This document shows, piece after piece, positions 17,947 through 27,500 of a stretch of 64,000 nucleotides of DNA. The DNA comes from Streptomyces sp. Edi4. GTDB lineage: Bacteria > Actinomycetota > Actinomycetes > Streptomycetales > Streptomycetaceae. Each line of letters starts with the position of its first letter. Positions within the stretch are counted from its first letter, which is position 1. The DNA lies in NCBI RefSeq assembly GCF_040253615.1, contig NZ_JBEJGY010000004.1, positions 5,022,001 through 5,086,000 of the forward strand, read 5' to 3'. The position numbers and the translations under genes are program-made. The notes beneath the pieces are model-generated. The model saw only the letters and a program-made list of their open reading frames with translations, had not been told where the DNA came from and did not search any database.

Positions 17947-19071
17947 GTGACTGAGATCGAGATCGGGCGCGGCAAGCGCGGCCGCAGGGCGTACGCGTTC
18001 GACGACATCGCCATCGTCCCGAGCCGGCGCACCCGGGACCCGAAGGAGGTCTCGATCGCCTGGCAGATCGACGCCTACCGTTTCGAGCTGCCCTTCCTGG
18101 CCGCCCCCATGGACTCCGTGGTCTCGCCGCGAACGGCGATCCGCATCGGCGAGCTCGGCGGCCTCGGCGTGCTGAACCTCGAGGGTCTGTGGACCCGGTA
18201 TGAGGACCCGCAGCCGCTGCTCGACGAGATCGCGGGTCTCGACGAGGCGACCGCGAGCCGGCGCCTCCAGGAGATCTACGCGGCGCCCATCAAGGAAGAG
18301 CTGATCGGGCAGCGCATCAAGGAGGTGCGCGACTCCGGTGTCGTCACCGCCGCCGCGCTCTCCCCGCAGCGCACCGCGCAGTTCTCCAAGGCGGTCGTGG
18401 ACGCGGGGGTGGACATCTTCGTCATCCGCGGCACCACCGTCTCGGCCGAGCACGTCTCGGGCGCCGCCGAGCCGCTGAACCTGAAGCAGTTCATCTACGA
18501 GCTGGACGTGCCGGTCATCGTCGGCGGCTGCGCCACGTACACGGCGGCGCTGCACCTGATGCGCACCGGCGCGGCCGGCGTCCTGGTGGGCTTCGGCGGC
18601 GGCGCCGCGCACACCACGCGCAACGTCCTGGGCATCCAGGTCCCGATGGCCACCGCCGTCGCCGATGTCGCCGCGGCCCGCCGTGACTACATGGACGAGT
18701 CCGGCGGCCGCTACGTCCACGTCATCGCGGACGGCGGCGTGGGCTGGTCGGGCGACATCCCCAAGGCCGTCGCCTGCGGCGCCGACGCCGTGATGATGGG
18801 CTCCCCGCTGGCCCGCGCCACCGACGCGCCGGGCCGTGGCCACCACTGGGGCATGGAGGCCGTCCACGAGGACGTGCCGCGCGGCAAGCTCGTGGACCTG
18901 GGCATCGTGGGCACCACCGAGGAGATCCTGACCGGTCCCTCGCACACCCCGGACGGTTCGATGAACCTGTTCGGCGCCCTGCGCCGCTCGATGGCGACCA
19001 CCGGCTACAGCGAGCTCAAGGAGTTCCAGCGGGTCGAGGTCACGGTGGCGGACGCGCAGCACAAGCGCTGA
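17947..19071 (+). CDS. guaB3: GuaB3 family IMP dehydrogenase-related protein
   Basis: 374-residue relative of IMP dehydrogenase, conserved in actinobacteria next to guaB. TIM-barrel motifs FDDIAIVPSRRTRDP, VIVGGCATYTAALHLM, ADGGVGWSGDIPKA and GADAVMMGSPLARA are visible; there are no CBS domains. The usual GSxCTTR catalytic loop is replaced by a segment with GFGGGAAHTTRNVLG, so IMP dehydrogenase activity is doubtful and the true reaction may be different (GMP reductase-like roles have been suggested for relatives). The GTG start lies 107 nt after guaB, with a weak ribosome site. Confidence 0.93.
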   Translation: MTEIEIGRGKRGRRAYAFDDIAIVPSRRTRDPKEVSIAWQIDAYRFELPFLAAPMDSVVSPRTAIRIGELGGLGVLNLEGLWTRYEDPQPLLDEIAGLDEATASRRLQEIYAAPIKEELIGQRIKEVRDSGVVTAAALSPQRTAQFSKAVVDAGVDIFVIRGTTVSAEHVSGAAEPLNLKQFIYELDVPVIVGGCATYTAALHLMRTGAAGVLVGFGGGAAHTTRNVLGIQVPMATAVADVAAARRDYMDESGGRYVHVIADGGVGWSGDIPKAVACGADAVMMGSPLARATDAPGRGHHWGMEAVHEDVPRGKLVDLGIVGTTEEILTGPSHTPDGSMNLFGALRRSMATTGYSELKEFQRVEVTVADAQHKR

Positions 19072-19104
19072 CACCGGACACCGACGCGTCGGCCGCCTGT
19101 GACG

Positions 19105-19152
19105 CATACGAAAGGACCCGGATCGATCAATCGATCCGGGTCCTTTCGTATG
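19105..19152. terminator. Bidirectional terminator after guaB3
   Basis: Perfect 23-bp inverted repeat, arms 19105-19127 and 19130-19152, with a 2-nt centre, located between the convergent guaB3 and membrane-protein genes. It contains AAAGGACCCGG/CCGGGTCCTTT, so both directions have a short T-rich arm. Confidence 0.93.
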
Positions 19153-19164
19153 CCGTGCGACTGA

Positions 19165-19680
19165 TCAGGCGGACGCCTTCTTGGCACCCGAGAAGGAGGC
19201 CACGGCGGCGAGCGCGAAGAACAGGAAGGTGATCGCGTCGGCGTCGGCCTTCCAGGCCTCGTTCAGGAGGCTGAAGTGGTCGAAGAACATCTCGGAGACC
19301 GTCACCGGGAGCTGCTTGCTGGCGATGATCGCCTCGCCGAGCAGCTGGCCGGAGTAGACGGCGACCAGCGACAGTACGGCGCCGAGGACGGGCAGCGCGG
19401 GGTTGCGGCCGCCCACCTTGCCGGCGGCGAAGCCGACGATGAAGCCGACCGCCACGGCCGCGTAACCGATCTCGTGCTTGGTGGCGCCGATGATCGCGCC
19501 GTAGACGCCGGCCGTCACGACGGCGGCGACGATCGCGGTGATCAGGCCGAGCGCGAAGTTGTCCCGCACCGGAGCGGCCGGCGGCGCCGTCGGGTAGCCG
19601 AAGCCGCCCTGCGGCGCCTGGGCCTGGTCGAACGGGCCCGGCTGCGGCTGCTGCTGCGGTGGCGGAAAGGACTGACTCAT
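19165..19680 (-). CDS. Pro/Gln-rich membrane protein of unknown function
   Basis: 171 residues. The first 40 are Pro/Gln-rich (FPPPQQQPQPGPFD), followed by about four hydrophobic segments (FALGLITAIVAAVVTAGVYG, AVAVGFIVGFAAGKVGG, ALPVLGAVLSLVAVYSG, AITFLFFALAAVASF). Such Pro-rich-tail membrane proteins are common in Streptomyces and uncharacterised. The ATG at 19680 is preceded by GGGGGAA. Single transcription unit convergent with guaB3. Confidence 0.85.
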   Translation of the reverse strand: MSQSFPPPQQQPQPGPFDQAQAPQGGFGYPTAPPAAPVRDNFALGLITAIVAAVVTAGVYGAIIGATKHEIGYAAVAVGFIVGFAAGKVGGRNPALPVLGAVLSLVAVYSGQLLGEAIIASKQLPVTVSEMFFDHFSLLNEAWKADADAITFLFFALAAVASFSGAKKASA

Positions 19681-19794
19681 CTTCGCGTTCCCCCTGGAAA
19701 ACACACATGGACAAGCGCACGGTTGTGCGATTGAGCGGCCCCGAAGGGTAGCAGTCCGTAGCCGGTTGGTCATAAGGAATTGGTAAGGGCGGCT

Positions 19795-21039
19795 TCACAG
19801 CCGGTGCGCGGCGCCCGCCGGGGTGGCCCCGCGCGTGTCCAGGAGAAGCTGCGCCTTGACCGCCAGGCCCTGGAGGTCGTATGTGCGGTGGTGCTGGAGC
19901 AGGACCGTCAGATCGGCGTGGGCGGCGGCCTCGTACAGCGAGTCCGCGCGTGGCACCGGCTGGTCGCGGACGCGCCAGGCGGGCACATGGGGGTCGTGGT
20001 ACGTGATCTGCGCGCCCAGGTCCATCAGGCGCCCCGCGATCTCCTGGGCCGGGGAGCCCTCCTGGTCGGCGAAGTCCGGCTTGTAGGTCACGCCCAGGAG
20101 CAGGACGCGGGCACCGCGCGCCGACTTGCCGTGCTCGTTCAGGAGCGTGGTGGAGCGCTGGATGACGTATCCGGGCATGTGCGCGTTGATCTCGCGGGCC
20201 AGACCGACCATGCGCAGGCCCGCGTAGGGCAGCGGGGCCGGGTCGAGCGGGATGCCGTGGCCGCCGACGCCGGGGCCTGGGCGGAACGCCTGGAAACCGA
20301 ACGGTTTGGTCTCCGAGCAGCGGATGACGTCCCAGAGGTCGACGCCCATGTCGTGGCAGAGCACGGCCATTTCGTTGACCAGGGCGATGTTCACGTGGCG
20401 GAAGTTGGTTTCGAGCACTTTGGACATCTCCGCCTCGCGCAGGCCCCGGGCGCGGACCACCTTGTCGGTGAGGCGGCCGTAGAAGGCGGCCGCCGATTCC
20501 GTGCACGCGGGGGTGAGGCCGCCGATGACCTTGGGCGTGGCGGCGTAGCCGTGGGTGCGGTTGCCGGGGTCTACGCGGCTCGGCGAGCAGGCGAGGTGGA
20601 AGTCGCGCCCGGCGCGAAGGCCCGAGCCCTCTTCGAGGAGCGGGCGCAGAAACTCCCCGGTGGTGCCCGGGTGTCCGGCCGACTCCAGGATGACGGTGGT
20701 GTGCGGCCGCAGCCGCCCGGCCAGCGCCCGGGCCGCGTCGGCGACCGCGCCGAGGTCGAGGGTGCGGTCGGCGGCCAGGGTGGTGGGAGCGCAGATGACG
20801 GCCGTGCGGACCCGGCCGAGTTCGGCGGGATCGCTCGTGGTGTGGAAGCCGCCCGCGACCATGCGGCGCAGATCGGCCGGGGTGAGCGAGCCGTCGAGCG
20901 GGGTGCGGCCCGCGTTGAGTTCCGCGACGGCACGTGGATCGGTGTCGTGTCCGACGGTCTGGATGCCGGCGGCGACGGCGGCTTGGGCGAGGGGCAGGCC
21001 CAAGTGGCCGAGTCCGATGACGGCGAGGTCTGCGGGCAT
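19795..21039 (-). CDS. Nucleotide-sugar dehydrogenase family protein lacking the catalytic Cys
   Basis: 414 residues, UDP-glucose/UDP-ManNAc dehydrogenase family. N-terminal NAD domain (LAVIGLGHLGLPLAQAA), central helix with the conserved Lys and Asn (EMSKVLETNFRHVNIALVNE), and C-terminal sugar-binding domain (LLGVTYKPDFADQEGSPA). The family's nucleophilic Cys in GGHC-I-P is Gly here: the motif reads GVGGHGIPLDP. Two-step oxidation to the uronic acid therefore looks impossible by the normal mechanism; the protein may stop at the aldehyde, do another reaction, or have lost activity. The ATG has AAAGGA upstream. Monocistronic, divergent from glpD. Confidence 0.88.
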   Translation of the reverse strand: MPADLAVIGLGHLGLPLAQAAVAAGIQTVGHDTDPRAVAELNAGRTPLDGSLTPADLRRMVAGGFHTTSDPAELGRVRTAVICAPTTLAADRTLDLGAVADAARALAGRLRPHTTVILESAGHPGTTGEFLRPLLEEGSGLRAGRDFHLACSPSRVDPGNRTHGYAATPKVIGGLTPACTESAAAFYGRLTDKVVRARGLREAEMSKVLETNFRHVNIALVNEMAVLCHDMGVDLWDVIRCSETKPFGFQAFRPGPGVGGHGIPLDPAPLPYAGLRMVGLAREINAHMPGYVIQRSTTLLNEHGKSARGARVLLLGVTYKPDFADQEGSPAQEIAGRLMDLGAQITYHDPHVPAWRVRDQPVPRADSLYEAAAHADLTVLLQHHRTYDLQGLAVKAQLLLDTRGATPAGAAHRL

Positions 21040-21274
21040 GTGACCGTCCTTTCCCTTAACCGGAGGGGACATGGGGCGCAAGCCCTGTGGACAGAATGGG
21101 CGTCCGGAATGTCAGACTAAGAGGAAATATGACTGATATGCCGCATTGCGGGGGCGAGTGGACCCGAGTGTTGTCCACAGGCGGTGGCCGATGTCGGTGG
21201 TCCCGTCCAGAATCGAGGATGTGAGCCAGACCACCCGGTCTGCGGAACCACCCCGATCAACGGGAGGCAACGCC

Positions 21275-22981
21275 GTGAGGACAGCGACACTGGGACCCGA
21301 GCAGCGCGCACAGGCACTCGCCGCCATGGCCGAAGGCGAGCTCGACGTGCTGGTCGTGGGTGCGGGGGTGGTCGGAGCCGGCACGGCGCTCGACGCGGCG
21401 ACCCGGGGCCTCTCCACCGGCCTCGTCGAGGCGCGCGACTGGGCATCGGGCACATCGAGCCGGTCGAGCAAGCTCATCCACGGCGGCCTGCGCTATCTGG
21501 AAATGCTCGACTTCGCCCTGGTGCGCGAAGCGCTCAAGGAGCGGGGCCTGCTGCTCGAACGGCTCGCCCCGCACCTGGTGAAACCCGTCCCGTTCCTCTA
21601 TCCGTTGCAGCACAAGGGCTGGGAGCGGTTGTACGCGGGATCGGGTGTCGCGCTGTACGACGCGATGTCCGTGTCGTCGGGACACGGCAGGGGACTGCCG
21701 ACGCACCGTCACCTGAGCCGCCGCCACGCGCTGCGCGTGGCGCCCGCGTTGAAGAAGGACGCGCTGGTCGGAGCGTTGCAGTACTACGACGCGCAGATGG
21801 ACGACGCCCGTTTTGTGACCACCCTGGTGCGCACCGCCTCCTCCTACGGGGCGCGGGTCGCCAACCGGGCCCGGGTGGTGGGCTTCCTGCGCGAGGGCGA
21901 ACGGGTGGTCGGCGCCCGGGTGCAGGACGGAGAGGCGGGCGGGGAGTACGAGATCCGCGCCAAGCAGGTCGTGAACGCGACGGGGGTGTGGACGGACGAC
22001 ACCCAGGCGCTGATCGGGGAGAGGGGGCAGTTCCATGTACGGGCCTCGAAGGGCATCCACTTGGTGGTGCCCAAGGACCGGATTCACTCGAATACGGGCC
22101 TGATCCTGCGGACCGAGAAGTCCGTGCTCTTCGTCATCCCCTGGGGCCGGCACTGGATCGTCGGGACCACCGACACCGACTGGGATCTCGACAAGGCGCA
22201 TCCCGCCGCGTCCAGCGCCGACATCGACTACCTGCTCGAACACGTCAACGCGGTGCTCGCGGTCCCGCTGACCCGGGACGACGTCCAGGGCGTGTACGCC
22301 GGCCTGCGGCCGCTGCTGGCGGGGGAGTCGGACGCGACGAGCAAGCTCTCACGCGAACACACCGTGGCGCATCCGGTGCCCGGGCTCGTGGTCGTGGCGG
22401 GCGGCAAGTACACGACGTACCGAGTGATGGCGAAGGACGCCGTCGACGAGGCGGTGCACGCGCTGGACCAGCGGGTGGCGGCCTGCGTCACCGAGGACGT
22501 CCCGCTGCTGGGGGCCGAGGGGTACAAGGCGCTGTGGAACGCCCGGGCCAGGATCGCGGCCAGGACCGGGCTGCACGTGGTGCGTGTGGAGCACCTGTTG
22601 AACCGGTACGGCTCGATGGCCGAGGACCTGCTGGAACTGGTCCTCGCCGACCCCTCGCTCGGCGAACCGCTCGCCGCGGCCGACGACTATCTGCGGGCCG
22701 AGATCGTCTACGCCGCGTCGCACGAGGGCGCGCGCCACCTCGACGACGTACTGACCCGGCGCACCCGGATCTCGATCGAGACCTTCGACCGGGGCACGCG
22801 GTCGGCGCGGGAGTGCGCGGAGCTGATGGCGCCGGTCCTCGGCTGGGACACCAAGCAGATCGAGAAGGAGGTGGAGCACTACGAGAAGCGAGTGGAGGCC
22901 GAGCGGGAGTCGCAGCGTCAGCCCGACGACCTGACGGCGGACGCGGCCCGGCTCGGAGCACCGGACATCGCGCCGGTCTAG
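21275..22981 (+). CDS. glpD: Glycerol-3-phosphate dehydrogenase, aerobic type
   Basis: FAD enzyme oxidising sn-glycerol-3-phosphate to dihydroxyacetone phosphate at the membrane and feeding electrons to quinones. 568 residues: dinucleotide motif VLVVGAGVVGAGTALDAATRG at about residue 27, the GlpD signature GTSSRSSKLIHGGLRYLE at about 62, and the C-terminal domain with IETFDRGTRSARECAELMAPVLGW. The GTG at 21275 was chosen because GGGAGG lies at ideal distance; the longer in-frame ORF has no such site. No glycerol kinase or facilitator gene is adjacent here. Confidence 0.95.
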   Translation: MRTATLGPEQRAQALAAMAEGELDVLVVGAGVVGAGTALDAATRGLSTGLVEARDWASGTSSRSSKLIHGGLRYLEMLDFALVREALKERGLLLERLAPHLVKPVPFLYPLQHKGWERLYAGSGVALYDAMSVSSGHGRGLPTHRHLSRRHALRVAPALKKDALVGALQYYDAQMDDARFVTTLVRTASSYGARVANRARVVGFLREGERVVGARVQDGEAGGEYEIRAKQVVNATGVWTDDTQALIGERGQFHVRASKGIHLVVPKDRIHSNTGLILRTEKSVLFVIPWGRHWIVGTTDTDWDLDKAHPAASSADIDYLLEHVNAVLAVPLTRDDVQGVYAGLRPLLAGESDATSKLSREHTVAHPVPGLVVVAGGKYTTYRVMAKDAVDEAVHALDQRVAACVTEDVPLLGAEGYKALWNARARIAARTGLHVVRVEHLLNRYGSMAEDLLELVLADPSLGEPLAAADDYLRAEIVYAASHEGARHLDDVLTRRTRISIETFDRGTRSARECAELMAPVLGWDTKQIEKEVEHYEKRVEAERESQRQPDDLTADAARLGAPDIAPV

Positions 22982-23005
22982 GAGACGGACGGCGAGGCCG
23001 GGCGG

Positions 23006-24135
23006 TCAGGCGGACGGCGACCCGGGTCCGGTCGCGCGGGCGTGGGCGGGCGCGGGTCCCCGCCCCTGGGCCTGGACGGCCGGCGGTGCGCCGGACGGTT
23101 GCGGACAGAACACGGCATTCAGGACGGCGAGTTCGAGGGAGGGATCGCTGAGGGCACCGACATTGGCACGGAGGACGGCGGTGCGGCGGCCGTCGGAGGT
23201 GGTGGCGGCGCGCACATAGCTGTCGGCGATGTGGCCGCCGTGCCCCCACCCCGTCAGGCCGCAGGCCAGGCGCCGGGGATGGATGCCGGGGGCGTACGCG
23301 CCCCGGGTGGCGGCGGTGCCGAGCAGTTCGTGGCGCTGGGCCGCCGGCAGCAGGGCTCCGCCGAGCAGGGCCGCTTAGAAGCGGCTCAGGTCGGCGAGGG
23401 TGGAGATGGGTTCGCCGGATGCGCCCGCTTCGCGGGGGTCGAGTTCGGTGACGTCGCGGCCGTTCGATGTGTAGGCGCGGCTGTGGGGTTCGGGCAAGGT
23501 GGTACGGGCGCCGGGCAGCGAGGCGCCGGTGAGATGGAGGGGGTTGATGACGCGACGGGTGATCTCGACCGCATAGGCGCGTCCGGTGACGGCCTGGATG
23601 ATCTGGCCGAGGAGTACGTAGTTGGTGTTGGAGTAGGCGTACGTGCCGAGGCGCCCCGGGGATTGGGCGAGCGCGGTACGGATGGCTTCGCCGGGACCGA
23701 GCGCGACCGGAACCGTGGTGTCGGCCGTGTAGTTGAAGAGACCGTTGGTGTGGGAGAGCAGGGAGCGGAGGGTGAGGCGGCGGCCGTCGTTGCCGTGCCC
23801 GCGAACGAGCCCGGGCAGATACCGGTCCACGCGGTCATCGAGCCGGAGCCTGCCCTCGGCGGCCAGTTGCGGGACTACGGTGGCCACGAACGTCTTGGTG
23901 ACGCTGCCCGCGCGGAAATGGTCCGCGCGGCGAAGAGGGGGGCCGACGGCCAGGTACCGGGTGCCGGAGGGGTCTTCGGTGAGCAGGGAGGCTGCCGGGG
24001 CGCCGCCCTCGGTGACCAGTCGGGCCAGTGCGGCGCGTGGGGCGCGGGGCCTGCCCGGCCGGGCGACGACGCCGTGACGATGACGCACAGTGCTGTGGTC
24101 ATCGCTGCGACGAGCAGGGCCCGGAGCCTTGGCAT
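23006..24135 (-). pseudogene. Secreted serine DD-peptidase/beta-lactamase (family S12), disrupted twice
   Basis: The intact ancestor would be a secreted D-Ala-D-Ala carboxypeptidase or class C beta-lactamase-like enzyme. ATG 24135, behind GAAGGGAAG, opens a good signal peptide (MPRLRALLVAAMTTALCVIV). Homology then continues in a different frame (from about 24050, ARLVTEGGAPAASLL), so there is a one-base frameshift near 24045-24075. The body has SVTK (active Ser) and YSN. An in-frame TAA at 23375-23377 interrupts ADLSRF/AALLGGALLPAAQ; the same frame stays open to 23006 and carries the third motif in WGHGGH. Two independent lesions argue for a pseudogene rather than an error. Confidence 0.88.
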
Positions 24136-24401
24136 GATGGGCTTCCCTTCGTTCGCGGCCATCTTGGCGGACGGCGGACCCGGGACCATCATCGGTCCTG
24201 GCGTGAGGGACAATGGGGGCTCTGCCAGGGCGGGTTACGGGCTGGCACGGACGCGGGCCGGACAACGGCTCCGGACGGCCGGGCACCCGGCAGGACAAAC
24301 AGGTCGGAGCGGTGTGCCGGGCCGCCTCCACGAGGGCAGGTAGCGGCGGGCCGTTGGCCGAAGCCGGCGCGGGCGAAGATCAGAAATCGCAGAGGGGACG
24401 C

Positions 24402-27308
24402 ATGTCGGAGGCGGAGCAGTCGCGGGAACCCCAACGGGACGAGCGACAGGAACCGGGGGCGTCGTCGGCGCCCGCAGAATCCGCCTCGGGCGAGGCGGGC
24501 ACGAAGTCCGGGCGGCGCCCGGCCGGTGCGGGGGACGCGGTGGCGAAGCCGGATACGACGGACGCCGTGGCGAACTCCGGTGCGGGTGAGGCGTCCAATG
24601 TCGGGCGGGACGCGGCGGACCCGAAGGGCCGCGCTTCGGCCACGCCGTCAGGCGAGGACGCGGCGGGTGCCGCGCGGAATGCCGGCGGCGCGAAGGCCAA
24701 GTCGGCCTCCGCTTCCGGAGGCACCGAGCGCGCCGGTGTGTCCGATGTGTCCGGCCCGGCCAAAACCGAGCCGGGTGGGAAGCCGGCCAAGGGCATGGCG
24801 TCCCCGGCCACGGCCGCCGAGCCGGTCGCGCGGGGGGCCGGGGCCGGCCCCCAACTGCCCACCGACAACCGGGACGCCGAGCCGAACGCCGCCGTATCCG
24901 ACGCGGGGCCGCGTTCCGCCGGCGCCAAGTCGGCGGGCACGCCGGGTTCCGCGGTCGCGAATCCCGACCGCGCCGCCGAGCCGGCCGACGCCACGTCGCG
25001 TTCCGCTGCCGCCAAGTCCGTTGCCGGGTCGGGCTCCGCCGGCGCGGAGGCCAACCGTGACTCCCAGTCCGCCGACGCCGAGCCCGGGCCGGCCGCTGCC
25101 AAGGCGGCGGCCAAGTCCGGCCCCGAGGCAGACGGCGTCGACCGTGGCGCCAAGCCGGGTGCCGCCAGGACGAGCGCTGCCGCCTCCGGCGCCACGCCCA
25201 GTGCTGCCGCCTCCGCTGCCAAGCCCAACCCTGTCGCTTCCGGCGCGAAGCCCGACCCGGTCGCCTCCGGCGCGAAGTCGGGCTCCGCCGGCGCCAAGCC
25301 GGGCTCCGCTGACGGCAAGTCCGGTGGTGCCGGTGCCGCTGGTTCCGGCGTTACGTCCCGGGTCGGGGCCGGTAGGGGTGGGGCAGCCGGTGCCGGGGAG
25401 GACGCGGTCGGTGGGGAAGGGCGGCTGCTCGCCGGGCGGTACCGGCTCGGTGGGGTGCTCGGACGCGGCGGGATGGGGACCGTCTGGCGGGCGGTGGACG
25501 AGACGCTGGGGCGGACCGTCGCCGTCAAGGAACTGCGCTTCCCCTCCAGCATCGACGAGGACGAGAAGCGCCGGCTCATCACGCGTACGCTGCGCGAGGC
25601 CAAGGCGATCGCCCGGATCCGCAACACCGCCGCCGTGACGGTCTACGACGTGGTGGACGAGGACGACCGCCCCTGGATCGTCATGGAGCTCGTCGAGGGC
25701 AAGTCGCTCGCCGAAGCGGTCCGCGAGGACGGCACGCTGACGCCCCGTCGGGCCGCCGAGGTGGGGCTCGCGATCCTCGACGTCCTGCGCTCGGCCCACC
25801 GCGAAGGCATCCTGCACCGCGACGTGAAGCCCTCCAACGTGCTGATCGCCGAGGACGGCCGGGTCGTCCTGACCGACTTCGGCATCGCCCAGGTGGAGGG
25901 CGACCCCTCCATCACCTCCACCGGCATGCTGGTCGGCGCGCCCTCGTACATCTCGCCCGAGCGGGCCCGTGGCCACAAGCCCGGCCCGGCCGCCGACCTC
26001 TGGTCGCTCGGCGGGCTGCTGTACGCGAGCGTCGAAGGCGTACCCCCGTACGACAAGGGCTCGGCGATCGCGACCCTGACGGCGGTCATGACCGAGCCGG
26101 TCGATCCGCCCAAGAACGCGGGGCCGCTCCTGGAGCAGGTCATCTATGGTCTGCTCGCCAAGGACCCGGCCCAGCGTCTCGACAACGCGGCCGCGCGCAA
26201 GCTGCTCACGGCGGTGCTCAACGCGCCGGACGGCCCCGAGCCCGGGCCCGAGCCGGTGTCGCCGGAGGCGACCCGGGTGGTCCCGTTGCCGCCGCTGCCG
26301 TCCGCGCCCAAGGGCGACGCGGCCGCCGAGCGGGTGCGCGGCGCGCTCAAGTCCGTACGGAACGCGGCGGCCGAGGCCAAGACGTCGGCCAAGGAGAAGG
26401 CGCAGGGCGCCCGGGCGCGTGACGTCCGGTCCAAGGCGGTGCCCGCCGGGCGGCCGAGGTCCGGGTCGCCTTCGGGGCCGGTCCCGCCGCCCCGTGCCTC
26501 GCTCACCGACGTCGTGCCGCGCCGCACCCTGGTGATCATCGCCGTGGTCGCGGCCCTGGCCGTGCTCGGCACGGTGCTGGCCATATCCCTGAGCGGGGGA
26601 GACGACACCTCCGGCAAGCCCAAGGGCGACAAGGCGTCCTCCAGCGGACCGGTGGCCGGTGCCTCACCGGCAAGCAGCAACAAGGGGTCGGGCGGCCAGA
26701 AGTCGTCGGGCGGGAGCACCCCGTCGGCCAAGGGTTCCGCGAACGGCCAGGTCGCCTCGGGCGGCCAGGGCGACGGCAAGGGCGACGACAGCACCGGTGA
26801 CGGCACGGGCACCGGAACCAACGCCAGTGCCGGCACGGGTGACGACAGCAAAGGGAGCGGCGCGGGCGGCACGGGCGGCGTGGCCACCACGCCGTACAAG
26901 TCGGACCAGGGCTTCTCCATAGGGCTGCCCGCGGGGTGGGCGTACAAGTCGACCGACGACGCGGGCGCCCGGTTCACCGGGCCCGACGGGCAGCGCCTGC
27001 TGATCGGCTGGACCGACACCCCCAAGTCCAACCCGGTGGCGGACTGGATGAACCAGGAGTCGTCCATGACGAGGTCGGGCTACAAGCGGGTGAAGATAGC
27101 CGCGGTGGACTACCGGGGCTGGCCCGCCGCCGACTGGGAGTTCACCTATGACGACAGCGGCACCAAGTACCACACGGTGGACCGCGGATTCGTCGTGAGC
27201 ACGAAGCAGGGCTACGGAATCATGTTCTCGGCCAAGGACGACGCCTGGTCGAAGCCGGAGACCCAGCAGACCCTGGCCGCGCTCTTCGCCACGTTCCAGC
27301 CCGCCTGA
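24402..27308 (+). CDS. Transmembrane Ser/Thr protein kinase 1 of cluster, long low-complexity N terminus
   Basis: 968 residues. Residues 1 to ~343 are Ala/Ser/Lys/Pro/Gly-rich with SGAKP-type repeats and presumably disordered. The kinase domain, ~344-605, is intact: LGRGGMGTVW glycine loop, AVKE, HRDVKPSNVL, DFGIAQ, PERARG. A transmembrane helix at ~709-731 (TLVIIAVVAALAVLGTVLAI), a Gly/Ser/Thr linker, and an extracytoplasmic domain (~833-968, GFSIGLPAGW, WEFTYDDSG) follow. No PASTA repeats. The ATG at 24402 has AGAGGGG upstream. First of five consecutive kinase genes; divergent from the DD-peptidase pseudogene. Confidence 0.93.
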   Translation: MSEAEQSREPQRDERQEPGASSAPAESASGEAGTKSGRRPAGAGDAVAKPDTTDAVANSGAGEASNVGRDAADPKGRASATPSGEDAAGAARNAGGAKAKSASASGGTERAGVSDVSGPAKTEPGGKPAKGMASPATAAEPVARGAGAGPQLPTDNRDAEPNAAVSDAGPRSAGAKSAGTPGSAVANPDRAAEPADATSRSAAAKSVAGSGSAGAEANRDSQSADAEPGPAAAKAAAKSGPEADGVDRGAKPGAARTSAAASGATPSAAASAAKPNPVASGAKPDPVASGAKSGSAGAKPGSADGKSGGAGAAGSGVTSRVGAGRGGAAGAGEDAVGGEGRLLAGRYRLGGVLGRGGMGTVWRAVDETLGRTVAVKELRFPSSIDEDEKRRLITRTLREAKAIARIRNTAAVTVYDVVDEDDRPWIVMELVEGKSLAEAVREDGTLTPRRAAEVGLAILDVLRSAHREGILHRDVKPSNVLIAEDGRVVLTDFGIAQVEGDPSITSTGMLVGAPSYISPERARGHKPGPAADLWSLGGLLYASVEGVPPYDKGSAIATLTAVMTEPVDPPKNAGPLLEQVIYGLLAKDPAQRLDNAAARKLLTAVLNAPDGPEPGPEPVSPEATRVVPLPPLPSAPKGDAAAERVRGALKSVRNAAAEAKTSAKEKAQGARARDVRSKAVPAGRPRSGSPSGPVPPPRASLTDVVPRRTLVIIAVVAALAVLGTVLAISLSGGDDTSGKPKGDKASSSGPVAGASPASSNKGSGGQKSSGGSTPSAKGSANGQVASGGQGDGKGDDSTGDGTGTGTNASAGTGDDSKGSGAGGTGGVATTPYKSDQGFSIGLPAGWAYKSTDDAGARFTGPDGQRLLIGWTDTPKSNPVADWMNQESSMTRSGYKRVKIAAVDYRGWPAADWEFTYDDSGTKYHTVDRGFVVSTKQGYGIMFSAKDDAWSKPETQQTLAALFATFQPA

Positions 27309-27500
27309 CCCCGGCGATCCCCGGGTACCAGTGGCTCCCGGGGAAACGGGTATCCCCCGGACGTGACGCGGCGGGGCCACGTATCGTGAGAGCTCGCGGA
27401 CGGTACGCAGCCGCAACAGGCCGGTAATCGACCGTAATTGACGGTTGCGGCGCGATTGAGAGCCGTGGCCCGGGGGAACAGCGCGCTGTGGGGAGGCGTC

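Noticed and set aside
23375..24331. 318-codon ORF as an intact S12 peptidase
   Set aside because: It would lack a signal peptide and the third active-site motif, both of which are found in other frames or beyond the stop; treated as a pseudogene.
24380..25627. 415-codon Pro/Ala/Ser ORF opposite the N terminus of kinase 1
   Set aside because: Low-complexity mirror of the kinase tail; no start context and no domain.
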